From Tubiluchus corallicola (Eukaryota > Priapulida > Priapulimorpha > Priapulimorphida > Tubiluchidae), in NCBI GenBank assembly GCA_030141605.1, contig JAQGDQ010000266.1, forward strand, positions 67,501 to 131,500: a stretch of DNA of 64,000 nt, in the 5' to 3' direction. The notes under the pieces were generated by a model. That model saw only the letters and a list, made by a program, of their open reading frames with translations, was not told the origin of the DNA and searched no databases. Shown piece by piece: positions 53,501 to 64,000 of this stretch (position 1 is its first letter; the number at the start of each line of letters is the position of its first letter). A program made the position numbers and the translations under genes.

Positions 53501-55206
53501 TTGAAACTAACGGAATCAGGGTTTTTTCTGCATCATCGGTTTCTCCTTTAGCTCTGTCCCTTGGTTATTTTTGTATTCAGAAACTTACAGATTTGGTTTG
53601 AAAACAGAACACTTGTTCCGTGGCTCCTGGTGAGAATTCTTCTCAGCTTTTCAATTCAAGTATACCGCAGTAGTAATGATGTCACTGTGTTCTTTGTTTG
53701 CAGTCAACGTGCACCTGGTAAATAATTTTTACTTTATCTCATTCTGGGTGTCTTGTGCCTTCTGCTCATTTTTCACTCATGTCACCTAGCACCTCTAAAT
53801 GTGAAAAACAGGAAGCACCTGCTTATAATATCTAATTCCTGAAAGTATACTCTACATTAGAAATCGACTAATTGGCCTTGCATTCAGTACTTAGTTGAGG
53901 CCAGTGAGACAGTTTATTACCTTAGCTCACCTGAAAGATTCCGTCGTCTTGGTTCAGTTTGATGTGCGTTCAACTCTGCAGTTGCGCTTACTCATAAAAC
54001 GTCATTTGCCACATTAAGACTTTTTGTCACTACTCCTGTGGACGGCTGTGAGGACCTTTCTGTCCTGGTTCCTAAATGCCGAGAGTTCATTGGTCGTACT
54101 TATTATCTGCCGATTCTTACATTCCTATAGTAAATAAATAACTTATAAATCCAGTTTTCCCCTCGAGCTTCGTTACCAAAAAACTGGTTCTCAGGAAGGA
54201 AAAAGTTTACATGATTCAAGAAAAACATCAACAGGGATAAAGAAAATTGCTTATTTGAATTCTTTGAAATTGGCACTGAGAATTCATACTTTTGATTCAA
54301 TGATAAATTTTAACATAAATAAAGCGTTGTATAATCTCAAAATAGATTATTTCTGACTTTCAGATCTCTCGGGTTAGTAGCACAAGTCTATTCAGTTGAT
54401 GAAGCCGTTTAGTGCTTAAATTCCTAAAAGAAAGAAATAATGTATTTGGAGAACTATAAAGGGCTTTCAACGTTTTATTCATGCTAAAGATGACAAGTCT
54501 CTGGAGAATTCTTTCATATTTTGAGACCATTTCTTCAGCTTTAATTCCCTTTATCCTCTAAAAATTACTTTTGAAATTGAGTAATGACAGAATATTAGTC
54601 TTAGATGTTTTATTCATAATCAGTTGATCCATTTGGGTTTTAAGATAAAGTAAATTTAAACTGCTTTTCATGTATGTCTTCGAGTATTAAACTAAACTAT
54701 GCACAAGGTATGATTTCGGATCTTTTTGCATTTGTGTGATTGGCTGGTCGAATAACTTGGAAGAGATAAATTGTAATCACGATTTCTGTTGTGAAATTTA
54801 TTGCGACGAGAGTATTTTTACTGGTTTCATATTAAAAAGCAGATGACGTTAATCCTCTATAAAGATTTGCTGCACAAAGTCTCATTGCATTTACTGTTTG
54901 CCAATCTTTTATCAGTCTGTGATACCGGCGGGCTCACTGGTTATGCAGTAGAACTAAGATTAGAGGAATTCATTACTTTATTTGCAATCTATCTGGGCTT
55001 ACTTTTGTACTTTTGCTGGCTAATCAGCTTACTACTGATAACCCAACGATATTGCATTGGCTCTTGTACGTTCAGTTAACCTGTGTTTAGTATCGTTCGT
55101 AAAGCGGTTTAGTAGAGCTCAGCTTCTGTGATACCGTTACAGTATATGACAAAATTGTCTTGTAGAACGCATATCAGAGAAGGTATTCTTTCCCTAACGA
55201 TGTTAG
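53501..55206. other. Putative intron, no supported feature
   Basis: AT-rich sequence; ORFs at 54103-54300 and 54801-55079 have no features I can support. Confidence 0.4.
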
Positions 55207-55329
55207 CTGAATTTACGTGACATCGACCAATTGTTAGATATCCTCTCCCTTCTGAACCGTGGCCGTGGCGGCTCAAAAAATCCGCAACTCAATATGCGGC
55301 CCGTTCGACATTACTTAGACGCTTTTGAG
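55207..55329 (+). CDS. Exon-like ORF, unknown protein
   Basis: The acceptor TTCTTTCCCTAACGATGTTAG and donor GAG/GTAAGAAT bound a 41-codon open frame, phase 0 to 0: LNLRDIDQLLDILSLLNRG, then RGGSKNPQLNMRPVRHYLD and AFE. The base composition is less AT-rich than around it. I recognise no family, and it does not fit the phase of the PKA exon to the right. It may be an exon of another gene or an old insertion. Confidence 0.3.
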
Positions 55330-56236
55330 GTAAGAATCAGATGCCTGTCACATGGACCTGGCTAAAAAAATTTTGTTAAGCAATTTTAATTTGCGATTAA
55401 CGAATGTTAAACAAACTACAAAACCCCAAATTCATCGTCAAATGGACAGATATTCGTACTGTCGTTTTCGAGAAGTTTGTGTGAATAAGAAGTTCAAACT
55501 AGAAGCTGATGATAAAACAGTCCATGCAATAGCCTGAAATAATCAATGTAACGTAAAAAATAAAACTTATTTTAATTCCTGCATTTAACTCGTCTTTAAA
55601 TAGAAATTCACAAAAGAACTCGTTGCATTACATCCTTCATGGTTTCAACACAAGCTTAGAAACCTTAATGTTAGAAACTAGTACAAGTTCTGTGCCGCGC
55701 TTGACCGCACATTATTACAAAAATTATCACACATTATTACACAAATTATCACAAAAATAGTATTCAGTACTACATGTAAAACTTTCACAAACTGCATAGC
55801 GTTTGTTAGCTACTGTCGAGTAAAACATAGTTTATATTTTCTAGTTTACGTTTTGTTTTTGAGTCAAAATTTAACAGCTCTGCTTGGTCATTGTTGTGTA
55901 GCGCTTATCTTATGTTTTTTTTAGAAATTTCTACACGAGTTGTGTGCAGTGCTGTATATTAAGTTTTGGGATTTTCGAAAATCGCTCACAAGTTTTGTAC
56001 ATTGTTGCGTCGTTAAGTTGTGAGTTTTATTGAAGGCTGTGTCATATTTTGGATTACTCCAATGCGTTTTATGCAGTGCTGCATATAACTCCTGCTTTTT
56101 GGAAAGTCACCACATTTTGTGGATGAGTCTCGACTGTTTATTTTTGAAGTTATATGGGAATCTTATGTAATAAATAATTCTTACGTCAGTTGAATAATAA
56201 CAAAGATTGTTGTACGCTATTCGGTACACCGTCAAA

Positions 56237-56310
56237 ATGGCGCAGGTAAAAATTGCACAGATTAAAATGACACAGGTAAAAATGGCACAGGAAAGAAGGG
56301 CACAAATGGA
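56237..56310 (+). repeat. About 16-bp tandem repeat (ATGGCACAGGTAAAA)
   Basis: About five imperfect units. Confidence 0.6.
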
Positions 56311-57997
56311 AAAATAAGAAAAAGAGTACATTTATAAAATATGGTTTCCATTTAGTGTAACTGTGGAATAACTATTTTAGTTATCTTTAACTTTGCTAGG
56401 GAAGTTATGCCTCAAGGCTGTATGTTAGCTTGGTTGGTTGTTTTTCAACTGTTATCCGGCAATAAGCCTATTACATAAAAACTACCCAACTGATTTTCGT
56501 GAAACTTTATGAAGAAAGCGGGTAAGGGACAAGAAAGATGTATTCTTGACACAGATTCCTCGACAGGGAGGGAATGTTTCGCCCATTCTTTTTTCACAAA
56601 ACCTGAATGAAAACCACGACGTTTTGTGAATCCCTACTTTTTAAAGGCAAAGCACATATCTATCCCACGTGTTCCTAAATACTTGTCAAAAATTTGAATT
56701 TAACTCAGCTTCTTAGGAAGAGTTGAATGACAATTTTAAAACTGATCTTTGTCCAGAATACTTTTCAGGGCGTCGTTCACCATACCATGATCAAGGCTCT
56801 TACCCTAGGTATGTTCTTTGCAAGTTTTGTAACTCTACATGCTACAGTTCTGGCTCGAACTGACCAACGTCCTGAATGTCCTGCGTGTCTTTGATCATTT
56901 GAGCGAGATCACTGACCGAGACAAATTTCTAAGTTTCACATTGTGGCCTCTATCTCGGACCCTTAAAGAATCCAGGCACACGTCCCGTCTTTACGAAAAC
57001 TTTGAAACGAACTACTTTTGTTTCTTGAAGTCTCAGTGAACAAGCCGTCAGACTGGGGAAATCTTCCGTTGATGTTGGTACGTTTAGCTCTTTTTTAAAA
57101 TTACACGTTTTAAATGCGTTGGAAAGTTTAAACAATATGGATTTTTGTTTTTGCTTCAATAAAGAACTGCATAGCATGTGCAAGGAATAATAAATTTTTC
57201 TCACATATAAACTTCTGTAAATTGAGCTTCGAAGGACTGTGTGAAATTTAACATTAGCATATTTTATTAATTTATTTTTATAAAAAAAATTGCCATTTTT
57301 ACACGCGCTTGTGACGGAGCAACCTTATCTTGCACAGCTAACTATTATTTCGTCGTTATAGCCCAAATAAGAACGGTAAATATGTTGTTGCATTTTCCTT
57401 GTATGACTTGTGTCAGTACCAGAAATTTTTGTCCTTGTTTTCCATGTTTTTCAGAGTTTCTCCTTCTACTCCTTCTATATCCAAATAAGGTGTTGGGCAG
57501 CCGCTAAAACTGTTTTGCCTCAAAATTCGTTAAAAGACATGATATTTCTTGTTTGCATTAAATGTTTCTTATTTTCCGTATAAACTGGTAATTTAAAAAA
57601 GCTTTTAAAGAACGCTTCTTCCAACAAAGTATACACAGACAAATCAGAACTTGAGATATTACGCATGCGTCTCAAATTTTTGCTGGCAGGGTTTCTTGCT
57701 CAAACAAAATAATGATATAGAAAATTTATTTTTCTAGATTTAGTGCTTCTGTGTGCACAAAGCGAGACGCGGTAGCGGAAGGCTGTTACTGTTGTGATGA
57801 AAAGAAACATGCACAATCTGAAAATACCTAATTTTATAGCGTGTCGCGTTGCACAAGAAATAATTTCGCGTCGCCTGAAGATAAAAAAACATTCTTATTA
57901 TAATATAAAATTCTCGCAACGTTTGATGTATAACTAAGATAGCAGGTCATGTAAGCTCTCTATTCAAGTTTGACCAGAACGACTAATGAGTTTCTTT

Positions 57998-58062
57998 CTT
58001 GGTTTTTGTTGTTGTTGTTGTGTCGTCGTCGTCGTTGTTGTCGTTGTCGTTGTCGTCGTCCT
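57998..58062 (+). repeat. (GTT/GTC)n trinucleotide run
   Basis: GTTGTTGTTGTTGTG then GTCGTC and GTTGTC alternations. Confidence 0.85.
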
Positions 58063-58722
58063 CATCATTATGTATTTTTATAAGTAAACTGTTATAACGT
58101 GTACCTTGCTACAAAAGTTGTATTTATTATACTTACCCTCGTGACAATAGCCTTTGGAGCTTCTGTTGAAAGGTCGACACGCAGTTAAGAAGCATGTACT
58201 TTTTGCATTCAAGTTCGAATCCCAGTTTGTTTTTTGACTTTTAAGTGTTGTACCAGCCAGCTACCATCATTAAGAAAGAATTACAAACAAGCACTACAAA
58301 GAAAGGGCGCATATTGTTGATCATTAGTGCACTGGTCTAATAATATTTGCCATTTTACACGTTTCTACTTGATTTGCAGTCCTTGCTAGTTTGATACAAA
58401 AAGATGTCACATAAAACATTTACTGTCCCAGAAACGTAACCTTGCCAGTGTGTTATTATATGATGTAATGTTTGTGCCGACATTGTTATTTGGGTTGTTT
58501 GTATGAAAAACTAAATAGCGTAAAACAGAAGCACAAACGCTCACACCCGGCTCACACCCGGCTAGTCTGATTAATTTATCGAAAGAAAAGCCGTTTTCTC
58601 TGGTTTTCTCATAATTAATTAGAATGGTTTTATGAACTTTTTACTTTAACCAGCTATCTTCGGTTATACAAATATTTTAGTAATGAGGATTATTTTCTCA
58701 GTTTTGTTTTTCTTCTTTTCAG

Positions 58723-58758
58723 CTCTTCCGAAAAACAGATATGCGAGACGAAAATCAG
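58723..58758 (+). CDS. PKA type II regulatory subunit exon, inhibitor site (first half)
   Basis: A 36-nt exon between a strong acceptor (TTTTTCTTCTTTTCAG) and donor GTAAATTAG, phase 1-1. With one base from the previous exon it reads ALPKNRYARRKS. Together with the next exon this is RYARRKSVSAEKYDP, the inhibitor segment of PKA RII, in which RRxS occupies the catalytic-subunit active site and the Ser can be phosphorylated. RI subunits have Gly/Ala in place of the Ser and a different following sequence, so type II is favoured. The subunit holds the kinase inactive until cAMP binds. Confidence 0.78.
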
Positions 58759-59880
58759 GTAAATTAGTACTTTAGTGTATTGAACATTATAAGTTACCAA
58801 AACAGAGTAAAAGTACAATTTGCTTTGCAAAATATTAGAGAGTATAAAAACAGTCTAAGTTGATAAGTAAAAAGATATATTCTAAAAAAGACACGTAAAT
58901 AAAGTTATATTATAAAGTATATTTAGAAAACAAATGTTTTCCCGCCCATTAAAGTGTTAAACTTAAGTGTGAAATTTGAATTTAAATTCATGGGTTTTTT
59001 TTAGAGTAGCCTGCCTATTCTAATGATTGTTAACAATTCCAAATTGTAATGCAGTTAGTTCTATATACCAGCTATTTAAATTAGAGTTCACGTAAGTTCT
59101 CATATTATTATTATTCCAAAGAAATCAATGGAGACAGCATAGAAATCTATTTTGTACTGTTTGAGAAAAATGTTTTAGCAGAGTAAAAAAAATCTCCTTG
59201 ATATAAGATCATAGAATTGTTCTGAGGATGTTTGCGTCACGTGTTATACTAAAATTTTAGAGGCGACACCTGTTGCAACAACCTCTTTTGTACATAGATG
59301 TATAATTGTATATATAGCTGTAAATACGAGATTATTAAACGCAACTGTGGTACCTATACGTCTTTGCTACGTAATAATAGGTTTATTATTATGCCAAATG
59401 GTAAAATGGTCATTATTGTATAATTTTGGATGTGTTCTGATTTGAGTTGTCGGTGTGAGCTGTTTTACCATAATTATGACGAATAATCGTTTCTCGTGTT
59501 GGGCGATATTAAAAGCAAAATGCTAAGAACATTTATCGTCAACATTTGAGTAGCAAAATTGCATGAGCTGCTTCATTTACTGTTGAACCGGCATAAAAAT
59601 AATTTTAATAAACAGAACTATCGTCACAAATCTTGCCAACAGCAGTTGTTGTCCTTTTATAAATGCGCAATTTTTATTATACAATGTGCACATTGTATGA
59701 CTATTTTTTATCTATTATCTTATAAGTTACGCGTAACAAACATATTAATTCGACGCTCACAGCTCATATAGTGCATTTGATTTTTTAAACCCAGCTTTAA
59801 TGCTTAACCCAAGCATTTACAGATCCGCCCTAGGTCAGCTAATCCGCCCTTCCCTCTCTTAAACTTATTACTGAATTACA

Positions 59881-59897
59881 TGACGTCAGATGACGTG
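59881..59897. promoter_or_regulatory. CRE-like palindrome plus half site
   Basis: TGACGTCA followed two bases later by TGACGTG. The full palindrome is the consensus CREB/ATF site; here it lies in the intron of a cAMP-pathway gene. It may be chance. Confidence 0.35.
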
Positions 59898-60077
59898 TGT
59901 TAAAGTTTGCTGCTTATACGTGCTAATTCCTAGAGCGATAAATTTGCGGTAAATGGAAATAGATTGACCATTCTTGTGGCTTTTATCTGATGGTAATTAA
60001 AATTTAACGCAGATTAGTAAGATTGTTGTCGTCATTACAGCGCGAATTATGATCTACCAACAAGAAACATTGATTGC

Positions 60078-60096
60078 ACACACACGCACACGCGCA

Positions 60097-60149
<53 letters not shown>

Positions 60150-60150
60150 C
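60078..60150 (+). repeat. (AC)n/(GCAC)n microsatellite
   Basis: CACACGCAC runs into about 14 CA units, then TATATAT. Confidence 0.95.
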
Positions 60151-60659
60151 TGCAAAATCTGCATTGACACAACATTACTAGGATCGTTATCGTCGTTTCC
60201 TCATAATAATAATCATCATCATACTATCACTGCTGTTACCTCACATTTTCCTCATTATGTCTCTTTCGTCATCAATTTTATTTTAACAAGTGCTTGCCAT
60301 CACCTTTTTAAACTGTTCTTTTTCTGTTTCTCTTTTTTGAAATCCTTCCCAAAAGAATTTTCGTTGGTAAAATTAAAATTTTACTCTTATAAAAGGTGCA
60401 CAAATAAACTTCGCTTACAAGAAAATCCCCATCTACAAGAGTAACATTTTAATTAAAGCGAATTACTTCAAAACATACATGTAAACTTGCAAAATTAGTG
60501 TGAACTTTATTATTTTATATAAACATCTTAAATACGTTTGAATGAAGAGGAATTTTTAAGTTTTTAGACAGAAACCAGCATAATTCCTTAACTGGCATTT
60601 TAGGCAATTATAACTTTAAAGGTTTGGCTTAGTTTACGATGTTGACTTTTCTTTTTCAG

Positions 60660-60706
60660 TTTCAGCAGAAAAATATGATCCAGAGGCAGATGATGACGGA
60701 GAAAAG
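60660..60706 (+). CDS. PKA type II regulatory subunit exon, after the inhibitor site
   Basis: The acceptor TTTTCTTTTTCAG precedes 60660 and the donor GTATTATT follows 60706. Entered at phase 1 it reads VSAEKYDPEADDDGEK and leaves phase 0. RII proteins have S-V-x-A-E-x-Y-[ND]-P followed by an acidic stretch directly after the RRxS motif, exactly as here. The next coding part (P-K-[TS]-D-E-Q-R and the two cAMP-binding domains) is not in the window and should lie to the right. Confidence 0.8.
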
Positions 60707-61024
60707 GTATTATTTCCACAATTTATTTAATTATTTACTTATTTTTATTAATCCAAGCGTTTCAGTTTTTGAGAGTAGCGGGATCTTAGACTGGTGTTCA
60801 TGAGGCTACTCAAGATGAGTTTATGAACTTCAGAAGGCAGAAAAGTTGTAGGTTTCGTCATTGTGAGGTCTTTTGTCCTTGATTTAAAAACAAATTCGCT
60901 TGTAAATTTTCACGTATAAAAATAGTGATATATATCCTTGGGATATGTTTGTTCTGGGTCCGGAAGTTGTAGAAAAACACGTGACCAAGATAAAATCTAG
61001 TGGCTTTGAAATAAATCCGCTTAC
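60707..61024. other. Intron sequence
   Basis: No feature on the plus strand; on the minus strand it is the first intron of the Bcl-2-like candidate. Confidence 0.4.
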
Positions 61025-61165
61025 CGCTTTTGCCAGATTGCATTTCATGCTACTAACACTTAATGTCGGACCGAGACGGTCTTCCACGTTCTCAGCCTCT
61101 TTCAACTTGTAAAGAAACCAGTCGTAGATGAAACCTTCCAAAAGCAATTTTCCAGAGTTACCCAT
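61025..61165 (-). CDS. Candidate first exon of a Bcl-2-family-like protein
   Basis: An ATG in strong context (AGAATGG) at 61165 opens a 47-codon frame ending in phase 0 at a good donor (AAAGCG then GTAAGCGG). Residues 2-22, with FIYDWFLYKLKE, match the BH4 pattern of Bcl-2 proteins (L-V-x-D-F-L-x-Y-K-L). The exon ends SSMKCNLAKA, where BH3 would give L-x-x-A before Gly-Asp-Glu, so the exon border would split BH3. Bcl-2 family members act at mitochondrial membranes in apoptosis control. No second exon with GDE, NWGR (BH1) or BH2 was found in the window. The gene would be nested, antisense, in a PKA intron. The short match makes chance possible. Confidence 0.35.
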
Positions 61166-61988
61166 TCTAACCAGCAGCTAAGTACGCATTTGTTCCATAG
61201 TTATTACCTAATAAATGCGGTCATTATATTGCAACGATATATTGTAAGAAAAGAATTGAACAAATGATTGAACAACTTCATTAGTACATTTATATTAGTA
61301 CAGTATATTTTCTTGACGATTAGATAAAAATCATGCATTTGTGCATTTGTAAGCTTTCAAATATATAATGAGATTAGCGACAAAAGTCAAAAATGCTCGT
61401 TTCTGAATCATTTGATTGTCACTAAAATAGCAATAAAGTCAAGCGTTCTCGTATGTCAATAAACGATCAGGGCTTCTCCTAAAAACAACATGGCAGCTTG
61501 GTGCTTACAGTAAATTAGACCTCAGTAAGCTATTATTGTGTAGACTAATCATAGCAATCAGTATCGAGCTCACGACACAGATTGGGAGTGATTAGGGGCG
61601 CTAGCTGAAAACGCGTGTGATTTAACCAAAGTAGGTTGCACTGAACTGACGTTCCCAATTGGGTAGTTGACAATCCAACATTAGCTGTTAGGCCTACTTA
61701 CTCAGCTCTTAGGCCCATAAAACAGAAACGGGGAAATTACAAACAAAATGCGGGTGAAACGAATGTATAATAAAACCAGCTTGATTTTACACTTTGTGAA
61801 CTTCGCCGTCGCTTGAAATTAAGCCACTTAATTTACTTGCTGGTACCGTGTCATTGTCAGGTTCGAGACTTGCTGCTGGGGAGCAATTAACCTCTGAACA
61901 ATCTTTGGTTTGAAGTCTATCGTATTATTATCACATGCTGTGTACAAAATACATAGTTAATTCATTGCAAAAAAGAAAACAAGGCAAC
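61166..61988. other. Non-coding, possible promoter of the antisense candidate
   Basis: No exon or repeat recognised. Confidence 0.4.
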
Positions 61989-62170
61989 ATGAACACAATG
62001 AACTGATTCAGAACATGAACACAGTGAACTGATTCAGAACATGAACACAGTGAACTGATTCAGAACATGAACACAGTGAACTGATTCAGAACATGAACAC
62101 AGTGAACTGATTCAGAACATGAACACAGTGAACTGATTCAGAACATGAACACAATGAACTGATTCAGAAC
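61989..62170 (+). repeat. 26-bp minisatellite, seven units
   Basis: ATGAACACAGTGAACTGATT plus CAGAAC, seven times (182 bp). Only CAATGAA/CAGTGAA varies: the first and last units carry A, the inner ones G. Confidence 0.97.
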
Positions 62171-64000
62171 ATGATTATGAATGTGCTGATTCTGCCGATT
62201 TTTTAAATCAAATCCAAATAAAGGAGATTTCAGTTGAAGGGCCAGTATCATGTTGACCATGAATTGTATCGTATTTCCTTAATATGCTAAGTCTTTGCTA
62301 ACGTGTTTGCTAATTACTTGTAACAAAAAATATGTAAATTGTCTGTCTTACACCATTTTCAAATTATAATTTGGCTAAGGTTTTGAGTCTCACCAGAGTT
62401 TGTCGTCAACCCACCAAAATTGAAACCTCGTGTGTGCATGTAATAACTAAATAAGGCTACATTATAATACAATATAATACTTTTATATAACGTGTTTTCA
62501 GAAAGTAATTCTCACAGACATAATAATAAAAACGATAAGATCTATTCACCAATAATATAACAGAAAACAACGAACAGCAAAGCATAGGCTACCTATCTTG
62601 TACCATTTTGAGGCATCAATAGCATTTTTTGAACTCGGACGAAAAACCGTTCATAGGCTTTTGGGCTAATTCTGCCCCTCCCCCTTATATGCTCATCTGT
62701 AAAATCAACATTGAGAAACTCCATAATGTCTTCCTTTGCATACTCAATACTAGTTTGTTATGATGATAAAACACAACATTTCTGAAAAGTGATTAGATTT
62801 CTTGTGGATCCGATTCATCGATTATTGACCTCAAACCAATTGAGCTCAACCAAATCAAAGATCTGAGAAACCGGTCGAATCAAAGGTTGAGGCAAGTCAG
62901 ATATCCTTTTTTGTGAAGTTATAAGCATATTAAAGGAAATTTTAAATATTATTCAAACTAAAATTCTGACTTCCTTGGTATTTTTCAATAAATGATGCCT
63001 TGTACATTGCTTTGGTTATAGTAGTTTGAACCGTTATTTTGCATTTTGCCAAGGAAAGCAATTAGTTAATGAAACAGTAAATTGGAATTAATTCCAGTGA
63101 TGAAGCCACTGTAAAAAAGTCTGTCTTCTGATTTGTTCCCCTTTTTTACAAACAATGTCTGTAACCATAGCTATTTTGTGGGTCCACTCAACATACCCAA
63201 TCTTGTAGGAAGATCTGCACACAAACTCCACATTACGAGCAAGTTAAACATTGCTTCAATGCGATTCTGTTCAAATATTGAGTCCAATTAGTGCAACTAT
63301 TGTGCCCATTACACTGCCTGTATTTATTTCTGGCGTTATGAAATTGTCCTCCCAGTTTGGCGTGAACTCTGGGTTAGTACAGTCCTGCTAATAGGAAGGA
63401 TTTTTATTGATCGATGTTCAAATGTCTTTGATTTCACAAAAAAAGAAGTCGTCTACAATTTGCCTGTAAACCGAATTTTAGTTTAGAAGCTGTTCGCGTT
63501 TTCGTATATTTAACTTGTAAGGGTATCGCGCTCTTGTTGATAACTTAATACTAGTAACAGATTTGCTGTCATTAACAGTCTGGCGAAATAATTCTGTTTT
63601 CCGTTTTTGCTTCTGCTTGAGTAGCAGTTGCTTATTCTTTTCTCACAATAACCGTACTCTGGATTTGACAGTGTGAAAAGTATTTCCGTATTGCCTGTCA
63701 CAATTTCCTCTGGCAAAAATTTTGAAAACAACAAGCATTGCAGCAATGATTGGCGAAGAATAAGTGTTATTTGTACAAGGTAAACGCTTTAAGTTGGAAT
63801 TATGCAACTGCGCTAGTTACGAATTTCATGTTTTAAAGGATGTTCCATTATATTTTACATAAAAACCGGCATTATAAGTCTATAGATTTATTTGAAAATA
63901 ACGTTTCGGTTTAATCGCTATTGCTGACAAATTTCTAAACAAAATTGAATTCATAATGAACTTTTTGTAAATTAAATTTTTTCTTCAGTATAAAAATATA
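62171..64000. other. Putative PKA intron to the window end
   Basis: AT-rich sequence; the minus-strand ORF at 63510-63746 shows no recognisable domain. I looked for the next RII exon (PKTDEQR-like) and did not find it. Confidence 0.45.

Larger units (their letters stand above)
55330..58722. other. Putative PKA intron with simple repeats
   Basis: About five 16-17-bp ATGGCACAGGTAAAA-like units at 56237-56310 and GTT/GTC/GTCGTC repeats at 57998-58062. No exon is supported. Confidence 0.45.
58759..60659. other. PKA intron
   Basis: Contains a possible LTR 3' scrap near 59290-59360 (TGTAAATACGAGATTATTAA and CGCAACTGTGGTACC), a CRE-like palindrome at 59881 and an AC repeat at 60078-60150. Confidence 0.5.

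Noticed and set aside
56950-57204. 84-codon minus-strand ORF as a downstream exon of the Bcl-2-like candidate
   Set aside because: No BH1 or BH2 motif, and no suitable acceptor in the right phase was found.
58140-58260. tRNA-like sequence with a B-box (AAGTTCGAATCCC)
   Set aside because: No matching A box or acceptor stem could be paired; probably chance.
60049-60444. 131-codon ORF across the AC repeat
   Set aside because: The first third is microsatellite and the rest has no domain or splice context.
61989-62170. CRISPR-like array at the 26-bp repeats
   Set aside because: Units are contiguous without spacers, and the genome is eukaryotic.

Overview
The window is AT-rich, intron-bearing animal DNA. 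Nothing in it looks bacterial: genes are split by GT-AG introns and embedded in retrotransposon relics, minisatellites and microsatellites. The genes and repeats (trypsin-like protease, LRR protein with repeated LRRCT modules, PKA type II regulatory subunit, CR1/L2-like LINEs carrying a 2A-like motif, a 5S-headed SINE-like insertion, Ty3/gypsy LTR elements) point to an invertebrate metazoan. I cannot name the phylum from sequence alone.

Layout. About 1.3-4.0 kb (minus): five phase-compatible exons of a secreted trypsin-like serine protease, from signal peptide through catalytic His and Asp; the catalytic-Ser exon is off the left edge or not recognised. 5.0-5.56 kb: a 5S-rRNA-headed SINE-like insertion with 10-bp target duplications. 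7.9-13.5 kb (minus): three exons of an LRR/LRRCT gene, each starting at phase 1 inside an LRRCT motif. The donor of the middle exon abuts a 114-bp tandem array that repeats a consensus 5' splice site in every unit. LTR relics lie at 8.76 kb and possibly 12.2 kb. 13.9-18.16 kb (plus): a nearly intact APE-type LINE with endonuclease, RT and a 2A-like NPGP motif, broken by one frameshift. 18.5-20.7 kb: a hairpin element, an RT relic and an 80-84-bp tandem repeat.

21.7-24.7 kb (plus): a candidate two-exon gene for a 97-residue unknown protein. 24.94-25.45 kb: a 19-copy 27-bp minisatellite open in several frames. 25.85-28.2 kb: a decayed LINE and its repetitive tail. 28.55-28.73 and 33.35-33.55 kb: two isolated exon-like ORFs. 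30.06-31.86 kb: a large foldback element with arms of about 600 bp. 38-43 kb: mostly non-coding, with one hairpin element and a LINE 3' end.

43.4-47.2 kb (minus): a 3'-truncated, visibly GC-richer Ty3/gypsy element (5' LTR, PBS, gag, protease, RT, RNase H, start of integrase), broken by stops and frameshifts. 50.1-51.5 kb (plus) and 53.3-53.5 kb (minus): more RT relics. 39.6-60.7 kb (plus): a proposed first exon plus two firm exons of a PKA type II regulatory subunit, including the RRxS inhibitor/autophosphorylation site; the rest of that gene should lie to the right. 61.0-61.2 kb (minus), inside the next PKA intron: a possible first exon of a Bcl-2-family-like protein.

The host genes show no operon-like relationship. 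The recurring theme is host exons embedded in, and in one case possibly reshaped by, repeats. All calls were made by eye; no database search was run.
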